A DNA stretch of 64,000 nt from Dermatemys mawii (GCA_007922305.1 ML677366.1:11159132-11223131); one strand, 5' to 3'; counted from the first letter of the stretch, positions 11,149 through 24,384 are shown. Notes: generated from the letters alone by a model not told the origin. A program made the numbers and translations.

Positions 11149-13211
11149 AGGACTTTGTTCTCTTTTCACGGCAGAAACACACATGCAACACAAAAAACTG
11201 TGCTAAATCAGCATGACAGGATCGGCCTTTAGTCTAGACGAAAACCAATCAGCACCAAAGTGCAGATGTCAGGAGTCGAATAGGGCAGTTCGCACAGGAG
11301 ATGGCATCAGGAATGGTGAAGATGATACGGGTGCCAGTAAATTATGACTTACAGCAAGGAACCATAAATTAACATTCAGTTATAGTCAGAAAATTGACCT
11401 TGTGGACCTTCAAAATCCATTCTCTCTCAGCTGCTTCCAGATCGTATTTGCTCTGTTTACAAGTCAAATAAAGCTAAAATATTTCCAATAGCAAATTTCC
11501 CCTGGAACCTGAAAACCTGATCTTCCTGTCCCCTACATCAACCACCAGTCACAGAAACGCTGCAAGTGGAACTTGTTGGACGTTTGGCTGAGGATGAATG
11601 AGCAGAAGAGAATCCAGTTAGCACGCCCAGAGCTGTACTGGCCCCACAGAAAGATATTGGTCAATAAGGTAACAAGGTCAGAATCAGAAACACAGGAAAC
11701 AACCCTTTGAGTAAGAAGGGGCTATTCTCACAGAGTCACTTTTCAGATCCTAACCACACCATAAACTCTTAGCATTGACAATGGGGTGGGAATGTAGAGT
11801 TCCCCCAGGGTTCAACAGTAGGCAATACCAACTCCTAGAATCAAAACATTAAAGGGAGGGGGAGGGGAGCCTATAAACTGTTCAGGACACATTTCTTTCC
11901 ACAAATGAACAGCTGAAATGTCTCACACGCTGCCAGCAGCCTCCGAAGCAACATGTAATGTGAATTAGCTCAAGAGGAGATGGAGGGTAAATTGGACAGG
12001 GGAGCAGAGGAGGCAGCTACAAACTGGATTCCTGGACTAAAGATAAGAGGAGAAGGACTGAATAGAGGGGTTGTGCAGAGCGTGTTTTTGGGGAAGTATT
12101 TCCAGGCGTATCCACCACAGCAGGAGAGGCAGGCATGACTTCATGCTCCCACAGCTGGCCTTTACAGGGTCCTCACCAACCAAATACAAGAAGTTGCCAT
12201 TCTGTTTCCATGTGAATTCTGCCCACCATTTCCAGGCTTGGGTTTATTTTCCCTCCACCTCTGAAACATCTGCACGGTATTTAAATGCCACTTTCTTTTA
12301 TAGAAACACTACAGTTCTCTATTATTCAGCACTTATTCCACATGAATGAAGACTGTTGTCCTCCTCAGAAAACCTTCCTCCAGCGGGTAACATTTTAATA
12401 GCTGTTCAAAGCTGAAATTAATATTTATTTTCCAGGCTCTTACTGTTGACATTGAAAGAGTGTCATTCAAAGTGCAGGAGGGGAGAGACGGAAGCTTTGC
12501 TTGCCCTTGCTCTCCTAGGGCAAATTCTGCCTTGAGCACCATAGGCAGAAACATACTGACTTCATCCCCTCCTGTCCTTTTGCTGGCTACAGCAGAGAGC
12601 CTGTGAGTGATGCAGTCCATAGCAGTTAGCCTTGTATGTCATCCCTTCAAACTGCTGCTCCAGGACATGATGCATAAGCGTTATCAATCTTAAATCACTG
12701 GCTCAGCAGTGGAGTGAGATCCACCACACCTCGGGAGTAAAACAGTAAGGGTTTCAACACAACTTCTGCTGCTCCAGGAGTCTTCCACCTGGGAAAGCAA
12801 GGTGTGTGTTACACAGACGTGGTTTATGGCCATCTTCAAGGGAGCTGTGAACTAGGCTGTTGGGGCCATAGCATAATAAAACAAGTGAGTTTTCAAGGAA
12901 AAAAAAATTGTCTAGTCATCAGAAAGGATACGAGAGCCCAGTCCCACTTCGGCTGAAGTTAGGGGTGAAAAGGCGGAGTGGGTGCTAAATGAGGCCCTAA
13001 ATAAGGTGTACAGAATGGTTAAGAAAAAGTAATAACAGAAATGACCTGGAGTTAATTCCGTCCTCTCACATGCTCAGTCAAAAGTTAAGGCTCCTTTTTC
13101 AGCTCCAGTACTCTAGTCCTCACAGAGCACTGAACTACAATCTAGTCAAACAAAGGAAGAGCATGCCCAAAATCTCCACCTCAGACAACCCTCCATTTTG
13201 GAAGGCTCAGG
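11149..13211. other. Intronic sequence, unassigned
   Basis: No gene, RNA gene or clear repeat was seen. The frames at 12071-12349 and 12333-12620 have no recognisable protein features. Confidence 0.5.
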
Positions 13212-13395
13212 TAGGAACACAGAAAACTGCCAGACTGGATCAGACCAGCAATCCATCTATTACCCTGCCTGTGTCAGGGGCTAGCCCCAGATGTTTCAGA
13301 AGATGGTCCAAGAGCCCTGCAGAAGGCAGATGTGTAATAATCCCCCAGCTAGGTCTCATCCTAGTATCTACACAATTGATTTAACTCCTGAAGCA
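13212..13395 (-). repeat. CR1 LINE 3' tail, degraded, reverse
   Basis: On the plus strand it reads GTAGGAACACAGAAAACTGCC, then CAGACTGGATCAGACCAGCA and TGTCAGGGGCTAGCCCCAGA, the reverse complement of a CR1 3' region. No coding part is left. Confidence 0.75.
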
Positions 13396-14056
13396 TAATG
13401 TTTCATGTTCCTTGCAAAAAAAATCTTACTATCATTAACTGTGATAGATCCAAATTTCACATGTGGCCCTGACACAAATTCTATAAGGAGTCAGACCAAA
13501 GCCCCGGCTCCAGCCATCAGTTTGGTTGAAAGTTGGTATCTAAAACTTTGCAGCTCGGGCTCATCTCTACATCAGACTAGAGCTCAGAGGGTTCAATTAA
13601 TTATAGGACTACCTCGCTAAATATCAGTTTGTCAGAGTCCAAATTTATTAACCAGAGATGTGCCTTGGAGACAAAAGAGATCCTGCTTCTGGGTGGAGAA
13701 GGACTCAATGAATGAGAGAGAAAATGAATAAGGCAGAGAGATGAACTGATGTACTATGCTGAAAGGCACTTTAGAGGACCCTAAGATAAAGAGAATCATT
13801 GAAATGGGAAGAGAAAAATAAAACCCTAGAAGGACTCAGAGGCAGTCAGCAGAATCTACCCTAGAGAAGGAGAAGCCACCATAGGGACAAAGGAGAGAAT
13901 AAAAACAGGGTAAAATGTTGCACAGGGGGGATTTACTCAGGAAAGTAACTGCAGAAGTAAGAACCCCAGAAGAAAAAAGGTAAAGGGGTTAAAGATAGGG
14001 AGAAAGCAGCAGAGAGGATGCAGAGGAGACAGAGTTCTCTCTCACCCTATTCTTTT
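13396..14056. other. Intronic purine-rich sequence
   Basis: The plus strand is A/G-rich from about 13660 to 14030 (many AGAGA, GGAGAAG words). No gene or known repeat was seen. Confidence 0.45.
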
Positions 14057-14064
14057 CTTTAACA

Positions 14065-14988
14065 CAGGGGTGGGCAAACTTTTTGGCCCGAGGGCCACAT
14101 CGCGTTTGTGAAATTATATCGAGGGCCGGATAGGCAAGACCACGCCCCCAATCCAGCCTCCTCCCACTTCCCACCCCCTGACTGCCCCTCCGACTTCCTG
14201 CCCCCTGAGAATTCCTGACCCATCCAACCCCCCCACACACCTTGTCCCGTGACTGCCCCTTCCACAGACCCCTAACCACCTCTAGGATCCCACCCCTTAC
14301 CCAATTCCCCTGCTCCTTGTACCCTGACTGCCCCAACCCCTATCCACCTTCCCACCCTCGAACCACCACACCAGAACACCACCCCCATCCAACCTACCCT
14401 GCTCCCTGACTGACTCCTCCAAAGCCCCCCCCCCGGAATCCCCCCATTCTCCCTCTTACCATATCTGTGCAGGGCTGGGGGGGGGAAGCATGCAGCCCCA
14501 GCTCCCAGAGCTCTGCCCGTGCAGGGTGGCTCCGGGAGAGGGGCGGAGTGCACAGCCCCAGCCCGGCCCCTAGAGCATTCCCCGCATCGTGCGGCTCCGG
14601 GGGAGAGCCGAGCGCGCAGCCTCGGCCCCTTGGAGCGCTGCCCGCGCTCGGCGCGGCTCCGGGGGAGGGGCCAGTGCACAGCCCCGGCCCCCTGGAGCGC
14701 TGCCCATGCAGCAGGGCTCCGGGGGAGTGGCGAGTGCGCAGCCCCGGCCCCCGGAGCACTGCCCCTGCGGCGCGGCTCTGGGGGCGGGGGAAAACATGCA
14801 GCCCCAGCCCCCAGAGCTGCCCGCGTGGCATGACTCCGGGAGAGGGGGCGGGGCATGCAGCCTCGCAGCAGTGCCCGCTCTGTGCGGCTCCGGGGGAGGG
14901 GGCCAGGGGCAGCCTCCATGGTCGCGGGCCGGATGGGAGGGCCTCACAGGCCGGGTGTGGCCCACGGGCCGTAGTTTGCCCACCCCTG
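14065..14988. mobile_element. hAT-like non-autonomous transposon, copy 2
   Basis: The ends CAGGGGTGGGCAAAC and GTTTGCCCACCCCTG are perfect 15-bp inverted repeats. They are flanked by a perfect 8-bp target duplication, CTTTAACA, at 14057-14064 and 14989-14996. The element is 924 bp, of the same family and layout as copy 1: conserved left end (TTTTGGCCCGAGGGCCACAT), C-rich spacer, GC-rich tandem array, conserved right end (CCACGGGCCGTAGTTTGCC). No transposase is encoded. The better-preserved ends suggest it is somewhat younger than copy 1. Confidence 0.95.
14507..14905. repeat. GC-rich tandem repeat (~60-bp units) inside hAT-like copy 2
   Basis: About seven units of 50-65 bp. Each has a GCGCTGCCC-type start, GGCTCCGGGGGAGGGG and a CAGCCCCGGCCCCC end. 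It is homologous to the array at 4113-4500. The long overlapping frames here (for example 14272-14919 minus) are low-complexity products of the repeat and not proteins. Confidence 0.8.
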
Positions 14989-14996
14989 CTTTAACA

Positions 14997-16983
14997 TGTC
15001 CTAATTTTTTATTCTGGAGGGATGGAGGGAAGAAGTGACAAGGAGGGAGATAGCAGCACCACCCAACTGTTGGCCAGACCCAACCCTGCTCAGCGTGCAA
15101 TATCTGATAAGATTACAGCCCAGGAGATACGACCACCATTGAAAACTGTAGGCCAGTTAGAAAAATCAGTAATTGAACCAGCAGCTACAATCCAGGAGCA
15201 CACGAAAGGAGGGAGGAGAGGGGAACATTAAAAAGTCAGTGAGTTAAAAGCTAGGATCTCTCCAAGTGCTGCGACAGCGGCTTGCATTTGGCAGCACTGT
15301 GAAGCTCAGATACTAAGCTTAAGCTTAAGGAGATATCGGCATTCAGGCAGACGTCAGCAATTTTTTCAAGCGATGTTACAAATACGAGGGTTGAGAAGTC
15401 AGCAGGGTCTGTGCTGTGTAAAAACGTGACTTTTCAACCAAAAGAGAAACATTCTTCCACTCAGTGTATCTGTCCCAACTGTACTGGGGCCCCATGGCCA
15501 CTCTTTCCATATGCTCACATGACGTGGGCAGGCCTCAAGCTCATGTCTGAGGGAAAATGGTGGGGAAATGCCATTGCTTGAGCCACTGAAATGTTTATGT
15601 CCACAGATCAGGTAGCGAGACCCCTGTGGGCACAAAATCAGAGGCTGCTTCTGAAAGTCACGTCTATATTGTCCGTCATACAATTGGCTTATGGTCTCAT
15701 ACTGTTTCTGCAGCCTGACCCTTTAAAAAGGCCTTTTTGGCTTTGCTGTCCTGTGTGCGAAGGAAGCAGGATGGAAAATCATTCTGCTGGAGAGCTTGTG
15801 TGTGGGAGCTCTGCCAATTCCCATGGCCAGACGGACTGAAAAAATCACTGGCTTCAGTGGCTTTGCTTTAGGGATCCGTGCGAGTCTCTGAGTGGAGCCC
15901 TGGAGGCTGGGGTAACTCCTCAGTGGTTGATTCTGAACTCTCAGATAGTTCGCAGGCTTCTTAGCTGCTGGTAAAGCCTAAACGTCACTTTCAGCTTAAT
16001 TTTCAAGGGCAGGCTCGGTTACCTGGAGAACACGCCAAGGATCTTGCATCTTTGCCAGGAATCAAGCCACTGTCAACTCCCCCCCCCCGCCAAAACAAAA
16101 CTAAAAGCTTATTGGCAATAATTTTTGCAGAAAAAACATTCCTATTTGAGTTTTTGGTTGAAAACTGATTTTTTTCCCCCAGTACAAACACACTTGATAA
16201 TCAGCCATTTTTTAAAAACCAGATATGGTGGGGTTTTAAAGCCAACACTTTTGTGGGGTTTTCTCACACAAAAAAGCCTCAGGAAATGTTGAAGAAAATG
16301 CTTACAAAAAGAATCCCCAGTAAACAATAATTGGCATTTTCTGCCCAGCATTTCAATTCCCCCTCTTCTTTATCTACAGCAGTTGGAACACCATGTAGGG
16401 AGTGGAAAGGGGAGGCCCCCGATGTTTCACACTTGGGACCAGATCATGCTCAGTTGCTCTGCAGATGCAGGCAGAGGGGAGGGAAAGGGTCGTTCAGCCC
16501 ACCACCTTGTGTTCGTGCACAGCAGCCAAGCACAACTGCAGGCCCCTTGGTGCTCTGAGCTCTCTCCTACTGCCTCCTGGAGATCAAGTCATGACACACC
16601 TCCCACCCTGTGCTCCTGCGAGCAGAGCTGGCTGGTGGTGCAGGAAACAACATGTGGCACCCCTGAGCATGGTCCTTTCTGCATATTGGGGAGCTTCCCA
16701 AGGTGTGGAGACTCCGAACTGCCCCTAGACCAGTGCCTCTAGGCAAAATCAAACCCTTAACTATTAGTAGCTTTAATTTTGCTCCATAAAGAGATCCCAT
16801 TACATTTAAAGCATGTCAGTTTCACTTCTCCTTGTTATTCACTTTATCACTCTGACCTGACCTCAGGCCTTCTTGGCTGTTCTTAATAATCTAAAATCCT
16901 CCATTAAGAGAATTGCCTCTAAATGGGCATTGACTTGGTATTGAGGGACATCAGTGGGATTAGATTATTGTCATCATTTTTAT
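14997..16983. other. Intronic sequence, unassigned
   Basis: No gene was seen. An AAGCTTAAGCTTAAGG word repeat is at 15315. C- and A/T-rich stretches at 16080-16220 may be an old AT-rich palindromic repeat. Overlapping frames at 16331-16742 have no family resemblance. Confidence 0.5.
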
Positions 16984-17075
16984 AGCCCCACGGGTAGCCT
17001 GTGCAGCACCGTGCAAATGGAGAGCAGTGCCAGACAAAGAACAGGTCCCCGGTCCAAAAGGGGTTTACGTTAATT
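16984..17075 (-). repeat. MIR/CORE-SINE 3' region, degraded, reverse
   Basis: On the plus strand, TAGCCCCACGGGTAGCC, GTGCAGCACCGTGCAAA and CAGGTCCCCGGTCC, then AAAAGGGGTTTACG, follow the order of the reverse complement of the reptile MIR-like SINE tail, which is clearer at 50338. The similarity is moderate. Confidence 0.5.
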
Positions 17076-18563
17076 ACATTAATCCACTATAGACAGAGCA
17101 GCGTGATTAAGCAATCTGAACTGCCTGGGAGCGGGCTATTATCCTGTGGTAATCAGAGCAGCGTGTGTTTAAAGTGTATTGTTTGGTGTCGAATGGAAGA
17201 ACCATGGGACAGGGACCAACCCGGCCTTTAGATTTTATACCACAAGAAGCACAATGACAGTTCTCAACAAACAGTAAATAAATAGCACGTGGCTGTTTTC
17301 TAAGTGCACCAGCTGGTAAGGGACAGAACAAACAGCTCAATACAACACAGAAACAGAGTGTTGGATGCTCAGCTATATTGATTCTCACTCAAAAGCGCAG
17401 GGATAGATTTGCGATTTCCCTGTGGGGATGGTAGCAGGAACCTTTGTCCACCTTCCTCTGGAACACTGTGCAGGGCTTGCCCCTGAAGATCAGGTAAGCA
17501 CATCAGTTTACTAGGATTGAAGGAGGAGACCACAGGTGTCTTTTAGCCATTCTTCTTCTTTAGCTGTGTTTTTAGGTAATAGTCATGCACACACCAAACT
17601 GGACAAGAATCCGGTATGCAGGGTGGATGCATGGTCTAGTGTAGTTATGGACTTGACTAGGGGCGAGATACTGGTTATTGTCTCAGACACAGACTTGCTG
17701 CGAGCCACTTGGCAAATCTAGAGGCCAGATTCTACCATGTGGCGAGTGCCTCTTGCAAAGCCAACTCCTGCTGAACCCAGTGAGAATTAGGGACTTGATT
17801 CTCCAGTCCACTATCACTTCAGGCCATGTAAACAAGGCCAAGTAGCTTCAACTAGCTGGAGAACTCCTCTGCCCCTGTATAAGGGAATTCTCTACCACTG
17901 GAAAGCTGAGGCTGCCTCCTGTACCAGGCACTATGGGGGTAAGAGGAAGGAAGGGGCCTGTTGGAGTGGAACAGGGAGAGGAAGGAACATAGCAGATCAG
18001 AGCTGTCCTTCTACAGCACTAGCCTATACGGGGGAAAAGGAGCCCTAAATCAGGTAGCCTCAATGGGCTTCATACTGGCCCCCTCTCCTGCTCACACACT
18101 CCATTTGGGCTGAGCTCAGACACAGTGAAGAATCAAGTACTAAGAGCAGATGACGCTTACAGCTTGCCGGACTAGACCCTTAATGGCTCTGTGTTCTAGT
18201 CTGCCTACCTGTAAGTGAACACTACACCCATTTCCCTACCTCACCTCAGTGCACTTGTGTTCATAAAACACATTCTGACCTCTGGAGAGTGCATGGTGTC
18301 ACGGTTACAAGAAGCGATATAAGGGGAGCTAGCTTTGCTTTCCCTCTGCTTAGCTCTTGCATTCTCAGCCTCGCAAACGGTTCTCTCAGCTCCTGACCTA
18401 ACCAACAGTGAGCTCTGCACCTGTGCTGTGATGTCTCTGCCTACCTGCAAGACAGCTGGTGTAACAGGAGCTCTGGTTCTTTTGTTTGTTTACTCTCTGG
18501 CATGCTATCTCCCACGAGACTCCTTTTGAAGATGGGAAAGGGGAAGGATCAAGCAGAATCCCA
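17076..18563. other. Intronic sequence, unassigned
   Basis: No gene or clear repeat was seen. GAGGCCAGATTCTACC near 17721 resembles the start of an ancient amniote palindromic repeat, but too little is present to assign it. Confidence 0.5.
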
Positions 18564-18692
18564 CAGCGTGACCAGATGTCCCAATTTTATAGGGAGAGAC
18601 CGGATATTCAGGGCTTTGTCTTATGTAGACCCTATAACACCGCCCCCCCATTCCCCATCCCAATTTTTCACACTTGTTATCTGGTCACCCTC
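18564..18692. mobile_element. hAT-like MITE with TAGGGTGACCAGA ends, copy 2
   Basis: The ends are CAGCGTGACCAGATG and ATCTGGTCACCCTC; the interior is CCCAATTTTATAGGGAGAG and CAATTTTTCACACTTG. It is in the opposite orientation to the copies at 8616 and 47363. The 8-bp flanks (GAATCCCA and CTGCTGAT) do not match, so either the duplication has decayed or the ends have shifted. Confidence 0.75.
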
Positions 18693-18968
18693 CTGCTGAT
18701 GGAGATAGAGAACTCACAACACCTGCTGTGAAACTTTTTACAGCTTTTCTGTTTGGTCATAAATATAACAGTCACCTGCGTGCCACGGACTTTGTGCCAC
18801 AATACAGCTGAAAAGGGGAGCTGGCAGGAGAAGCGACAAGTCATCTGCTGAACTCCTAACAAGTGATGCCTCAGGGCTGAACTCCATCCTGCAGCTGCTG
18901 GGGGCTCTGCTAAGCCATGCGATGAACAAGGTCAGCTCCAAGCCTATTGGAAGTCAGAGACACTAGGG

Positions 18969-19380
18969 CAGGGGTGGGCAAACGTTTTGGCCCGAGGCAC
19001 ACATCGGAGGGCTAAGAAGGGAAGGCTGTGCCTCCCCAAACAGCCTGCCCCCTATCTGACCCCTCCCACTTCCCACCCCTGACTGCACCTCTCAGAACCC
19101 CTGGCCCATCCAACTCCCCCGCTCCTTGTTCCCTGACTGGCCCCCAGAAACCCCTACCCCTTATCCAATCCCGACCCCACCCCCTTACCATGCAACTCAG
19201 AGCGGCAGGAGCTCGCACCTCTACCGCTCAGCTGGAGCCAGCCTTGCTGCCTGCGGGGGGGGGGGGGGGAAATCAGGGGTGGGGCCAGGAGTAGCCTCCT
19301 CAGCTGGGAACTCAAGGACCGGGCAGGATAGTCCCATGGGCAGGACATGGCCCACAGGCCATGGTTAGGCCCTAGTTCAG
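18969..19380. mobile_element. hAT-like non-autonomous transposon, copy 3 (degraded)
   Basis: The left end CAGGGGTGGGCAAACG and the following GTTTTGGCCCGAGGC match copies 1 and 2. The right side keeps GGCCCACAGGCCATGGTTAGG but loses the final CCCACCCCTG. It is about 412 bp and lacks the 60-bp tandem array, having only a short GC-rich stretch with a G13 run near 19255-19269. No target duplication is visible. Confidence 0.75.
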
Positions 19381-22300
19381 AGGTCGGCAAACAACTACAG
19401 CCCATTTCTGAGAGCCTGGAAATACTCGCATCCTACAGTCATCTCTGTTATTAACCCTGCCTCCTTCTTTTCATTGCCTCATGCTCACCCCATATACTAG
19501 CACTCCTGTTAGCTTTGCATCATTCCACAGTCGTACTGAGTGAAGGGCCACCACACAAGGCTGACACCCAGACATCACAGGGTCAGCATCCCAAACGATG
19601 GAGCAGCAAAGGGTTTCACTGCATTTAGAGCCTAGCAGAAGGAAGAGCAAAAGGGTCAGTAAGCTTTGGAAGTAGATCAGTTTCCTTGACTGCCCTGGAG
19701 CTCTTCAGGGTCGTACCACTAGGGAGTGAACCACTTACCTATCCCCTTGGCCTGTTAAAAAAAAAAAAAAAAACCCACACATTTCTGCTGGTTGTGTCAT
19801 CCTTGGAAACTCCACTCAGACCAAAGTGCATTTTGACAAGTTTCTGACAGGATTTTTATTCAAACTCTCACATTTCACTCAAAAAACAGTCATTCCCGGA
19901 ACAAAAGAAACATCATTTTCATTGGGTCAGCAGAATATGGCAAGTGCCACTCCCCGCCTCCCAGCCCCCAATCCATGGCATCCCCAGGAGGCAGGTTCGC
20001 ACAAAAGAGTAACTATTGTCGATTGCACAGTTAGGAATGAGTTTTGCCTTGTAGTTGCATAACAACATCCAGTTACACAGCTGGAGGCTCCCCAGTTAAT
20101 GAAATGGCCACCTGGGTCTTTTAAAAAAACAAAACAAAATCTATTTCCTTCCTCCACCTTCATTCTAAAGACAAATTGCCTCTCCAAGTGCGGCAGCCAA
20201 GAAATAAGCTCCAGAGGTCAATGGCAGGCAGCCTCACAGTGACTGGGATCTTTTTACTTATTAGCTGCTACTCTTTTTTACCACAGTTGTCAGCATCTTT
20301 GTGCCATGTGTCTGTGTCTTGCTGTCGGAAGACAAACAATAATGGGCTTGAGGCGCTAATCAGGATCTTTAGAAAACGCAGAGATCTCGTGGGGAACAAG
20401 GTGGCTAGACATTTTCCCCAACACCCAAATGTACTGTATATTCATGAAACAAGGTCCCCTTTCAATAAAAATAAGATTACTTTCATGGATCTGTGCCTTT
20501 GGAAGGTACTCAGTCATTTCTAGCAGATTTTTAATAATCCAGAATCTTCTTAGACGTTCAGTGTATTTAAATCAGGATGCATCTGAGTTCTTATGACCCA
20601 TATCATGGCTCTACTATAGCTCTGCGTAGCTCAGACTGTAACCTTGGTTTGTAAGGCCAGAAGTTCTTGACTCTGAGCTTTCTTTTGGCTCTCGCATTCC
20701 ATCAGTCTGTAAATATGCTGATCTCCACCTCTGTGCCAATATTAGAATCCTCTCTTCTCTTAAATTCCTGGCCTAATCACCTCCAGTCTCCACTCATGGA
20801 TTTCCTGAATCTTTAACCTTTAGGGAACCACTCCATCCTTAGTAACCTTCATGAGCTTCCTGGTGCTCTGTCAATTTAATTCAAAATTGCCCTCCTGAAT
20901 TTCAGTGTGCATTGTCGATGTGTTTACTGCATCCTATCTGATGTTATAGCTTCTTACCTCTCCTCCTCTCCCTCCTCCCACTTCTGCTGGAATTCACCAC
21001 CCTTACAGAGTTGACAAAGCCCAGCATTGCTGACCATAGGGTATGGTGTCCCTCTCATCTGTTTACTCAGGCTTTGGAATACAATGGACCTGTAGGATTT
21101 GAGCCAATATTGATCAATAGGCCATTAGGTTTTTGGTAGACGAATACTGAGGATGCTCTTGGAGACCTAGTGATGGGAGATCTTTATAAACCTAAACAAA
21201 CCACCACTGTGGCTTCCCTATGTCTCTTCTCCACAGCTCTCTGATGTTAAGGGTAACTTTCACTTCCACTGCCCCATTATGTGGAATTTCTCTCCTTCCC
21301 TCTGAGGCACTTCTGGTTTCAATCTCACTTTATAACCTTCATGTCCCACTTTAGCCTGTCACTGACACATTCCCATTCCTTTTCCCCAACCCTCCCCCCC
21401 CACATTTTTGCCCCTCTCCATTCTCCTGTGCCTAGCTTGAAGGAACACTTTCTTCCATCTTTCAAGTTCAATTTCTCTTAGTTTGCGCTCTCTCTCTCTC
21501 TCCCTTGTTTCCATCTTCCTGCCTGGATGAGTCACCATACCCGGCTGTGTAAAGCATTCTCTGACAATTCTACATGTCTGCAAAGTGGTTTCGATACATT
21601 TTGCGAAGGGCTACATATGAAAACACTCACTGTATTTGTTTTTAATGGGATGGTTGTATGAACGATAGCATGTTGGTGCATAATAGGAAGAGATGGGTTA
21701 TCATCCTCAGGGCAATATATGTTTGATTATGAGGTTTATGCATACCTCAACCAGTCAAGACCCCGCCAGCATCTGTTAATCAGTCTCAATCATATTAAGA
21801 GTTATAAATGTCTGTTCTTTCACTAATGGCAATGGCTTGAGTTCTTGAATGCTGGAATGACATCTGGCCATTCCAAAGCGCAGAGATGCTAACGTTTAGC
21901 TGGTTGTGCATCTGTCTGTCTGTTGTGACAGCCATCTTAGATTGGTACACCAATGTTCACTAAAAGGCTATATAGTGACCTTGACCCACTTTGCCACTCG
22001 AGCTGATGTCACTGGAACTGCTGTCAGAAAGAGGATCATATACAGCATTCAGGGATGTTATGATCAATACACAATTTGTCGGCAGTTACTCAAACAACAT
22101 AGTTCGATGTCTAAGGTATAATACGGTGTACTAGGAGAATCTACTGATAACACCGGTCCCATGGAGTGCTGCAAATTGGATTCATCCACTTACCTGGTGG
22201 AAGTAAAATGCTGTGGGCCCAACCTCACAGTCCTTACTCAGGCAAAGCTTACTTACCCCTCTTACTAATATAATGTACCTCAATGAAGTTTTGCTGGAGT

Positions 22301-24376
22301 AAAGGCTGCAGGCTCGGAGATAAAGAAAAACAGCTTTTCTGTTTAAAAACCACAAGCCCAAACTGTATTTGTTCAGTTATATGTAGCTGTTTTACAGATA
22401 GGTCAAGTGAGACAAAGAAAGGTTTACAGAATTGTCCAAGATTATAAAGCAAATCAATAGGATTGTCAAAATAAAAACGAGGAATCCTGAGTCCCAGCCC
22501 CTAGCTCCAACCGCAAGACAGGCATCAAAAGTTACAAACATGTATGGAGAAGATCTCTCTTATAACCAGATACAGAATCCTGTACCTCTAATGAATTTAA
22601 GAGAACCAACTGTGACTGTAGCCTCCTCCACCAAGGCTAAGTAGAACTCCTGCAAATTAAGCTAGTTCAGTTACCCTCAGTTGTGCCTCTCTAAATACCT
22701 CCATGCTCACAGGCAACTGCTCAGACAATAGCAGCCTGCTACTTTGCCACCAGAAATACTGGAAGATTCTGCTTTTTACAGCGGACATCAATCAAGACCA
22801 TCTATTCCCATAAAGCAGTAAGCTATAAAACATCCTTACATTTATGGTGGGAGGGAGGGGAAGGGAATTTGTCAAAAAAAAGTGCATGAAGGAAAGAAAA
22901 AGTAATCACACTACATTTTCATATTGCAAGATGCTGCATTGCTATGATACAACATAAATCATCACTGCTCGGGCCCAAAAGAATGATCAAAAACAGCAAC
23001 AAAAACTTTGGCCTTGGTCACTGAAGAGCTGGCTAGCGCTCACATATTCTTCCTAGTTTCCTCCTGATGGGAGGTAATTCTTTTCCCGCATGCCCCCTCC
23101 CACTTTTATCCTCACAGTGCATCAGTCTCTCATGGTAGTTCCAAAGACCGAAAGCTCTCAAGTTTTCTTCAGCTAGTATATTATTCTTTGGCTGATCAGT
23201 TTCATTGAATGAAGAGATCCCTATTTCATCAGCTGATTGTTAATAAGATGTAGGTGGTCTTTAATTGGGGAAGGGGGAATTGGTATGTGCAGCAATTACA
23301 AACATTCGCCACAGCCAAGCCGTCAAGTTCCTTTAAATTCTAATAAGAGCTATCCCCTTCCTGCACACAAACAGAAACCTAAAAATGAACTAGGATGACT
23401 AAATTAAGCAAATGGGAAAGAAAGCGAGTGGTTCCATGCTTTCCTATCTAGAGCAGATTCTTGTTGAATTTCCCCTACTGCTTTGATCAGAGTGCCTTAG
23501 GATCAGACCCTGCCCTTCCCAGGGTAGGATTGAGCCTGGAGTAGGCTCAATTAACATGAAATACTCAAACTTTATAACAAGTGAGAAATCTGACCCTGCT
23601 GCAAATGGCCCATGAAGGCTATTTAAATCCTTACATCTTGGACGATTAAGAAAGGGCTAAATCTTGATGTCTTCACTCAGACAAAACCTGTACTCCAGAC
23701 AATGGAGGGCTAGTCTGAGGAAGAAGATCCAAATTTGGCCTAAAGGAAACTGAAGTAAGTGATTGGCACTGCAGTTAGAGGATCTGTGGTATCCTGGCAA
23801 TAAGAAATTGGCAACTGATGTAAAGTACTGCAGGGCCATTAAAATAGTAAGCGAAGAGCTAGAACATGAGTGGCCAGTCCCTGAGGGGGAAATGCCATTC
23901 AGAAAGCCAATAGCAAAGCTGGCAGAGACCTCAAGTCCCAGCCTAGCATGTAGACTACAAGCCCAGCATCTCTGTCCCAATGAACACCCTCCTCTTCATA
24001 TTGTCAGGGCCTCTCTCACACACACACTTTTCGGTTATGGGAGATTCACTTTCAGAAGATTCACTTTCTGCCCTTCTGTCCACACAGAAGCGATGTGCAT
24101 AGGTGCTGGAACTAGGGATGCTGTCACATCCTCTGGCTTGAAATAGCTCAAGGTTATATACAGAGTTTACAGTTTGGTTCAATGGCTCTCAGCACCTCCA
24201 ATATACAAATTGTGCTAGCACCCCGATGATGCAGCAGTAACATGAAAGTCATCTCATCAATTTTCACTTCTGTCATAGAGTGCCATTCTGATAAATTTCT
24301 CTCTCTTCCCCTCCTCCGCCCTGTGCCTCCCAATATCTGTAAACACACCAAAGGACAGAAAATCTGATTGCGGGAA
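19381..24376. other. Intronic sequence, unassigned
   Basis: No gene was seen. CAGAGGTCGGCAAAC at 19378 resembles a lone hAT-type end. An A17 run lies at 19757-19773 and a CT tract at 21488-21503. The rest (20500-24376) is moderately AT-rich without recognised repeats; a CACACACACA tract is near 24017. Confidence 0.5.
21488..21503. repeat. (CT)n microsatellite
   Basis: A short run of CT dinucleotides directly visible in the sequence. Confidence 0.8.
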
Positions 24377-24384
24377 GTCTAGGC

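Noticed and set aside
14272..14919. Long minus-strand frame of 215 codons and several overlapping frames
   Set aside because: All lie in the GC-rich tandem array of the hAT-like copy 2; open frames on both strands and in several phases reflect the lack of AT-rich stop codons.
23763..24146. A 127-codon plus-strand open frame
   Set aside because: No domain, and it runs into a CA-rich tract; considered chance.
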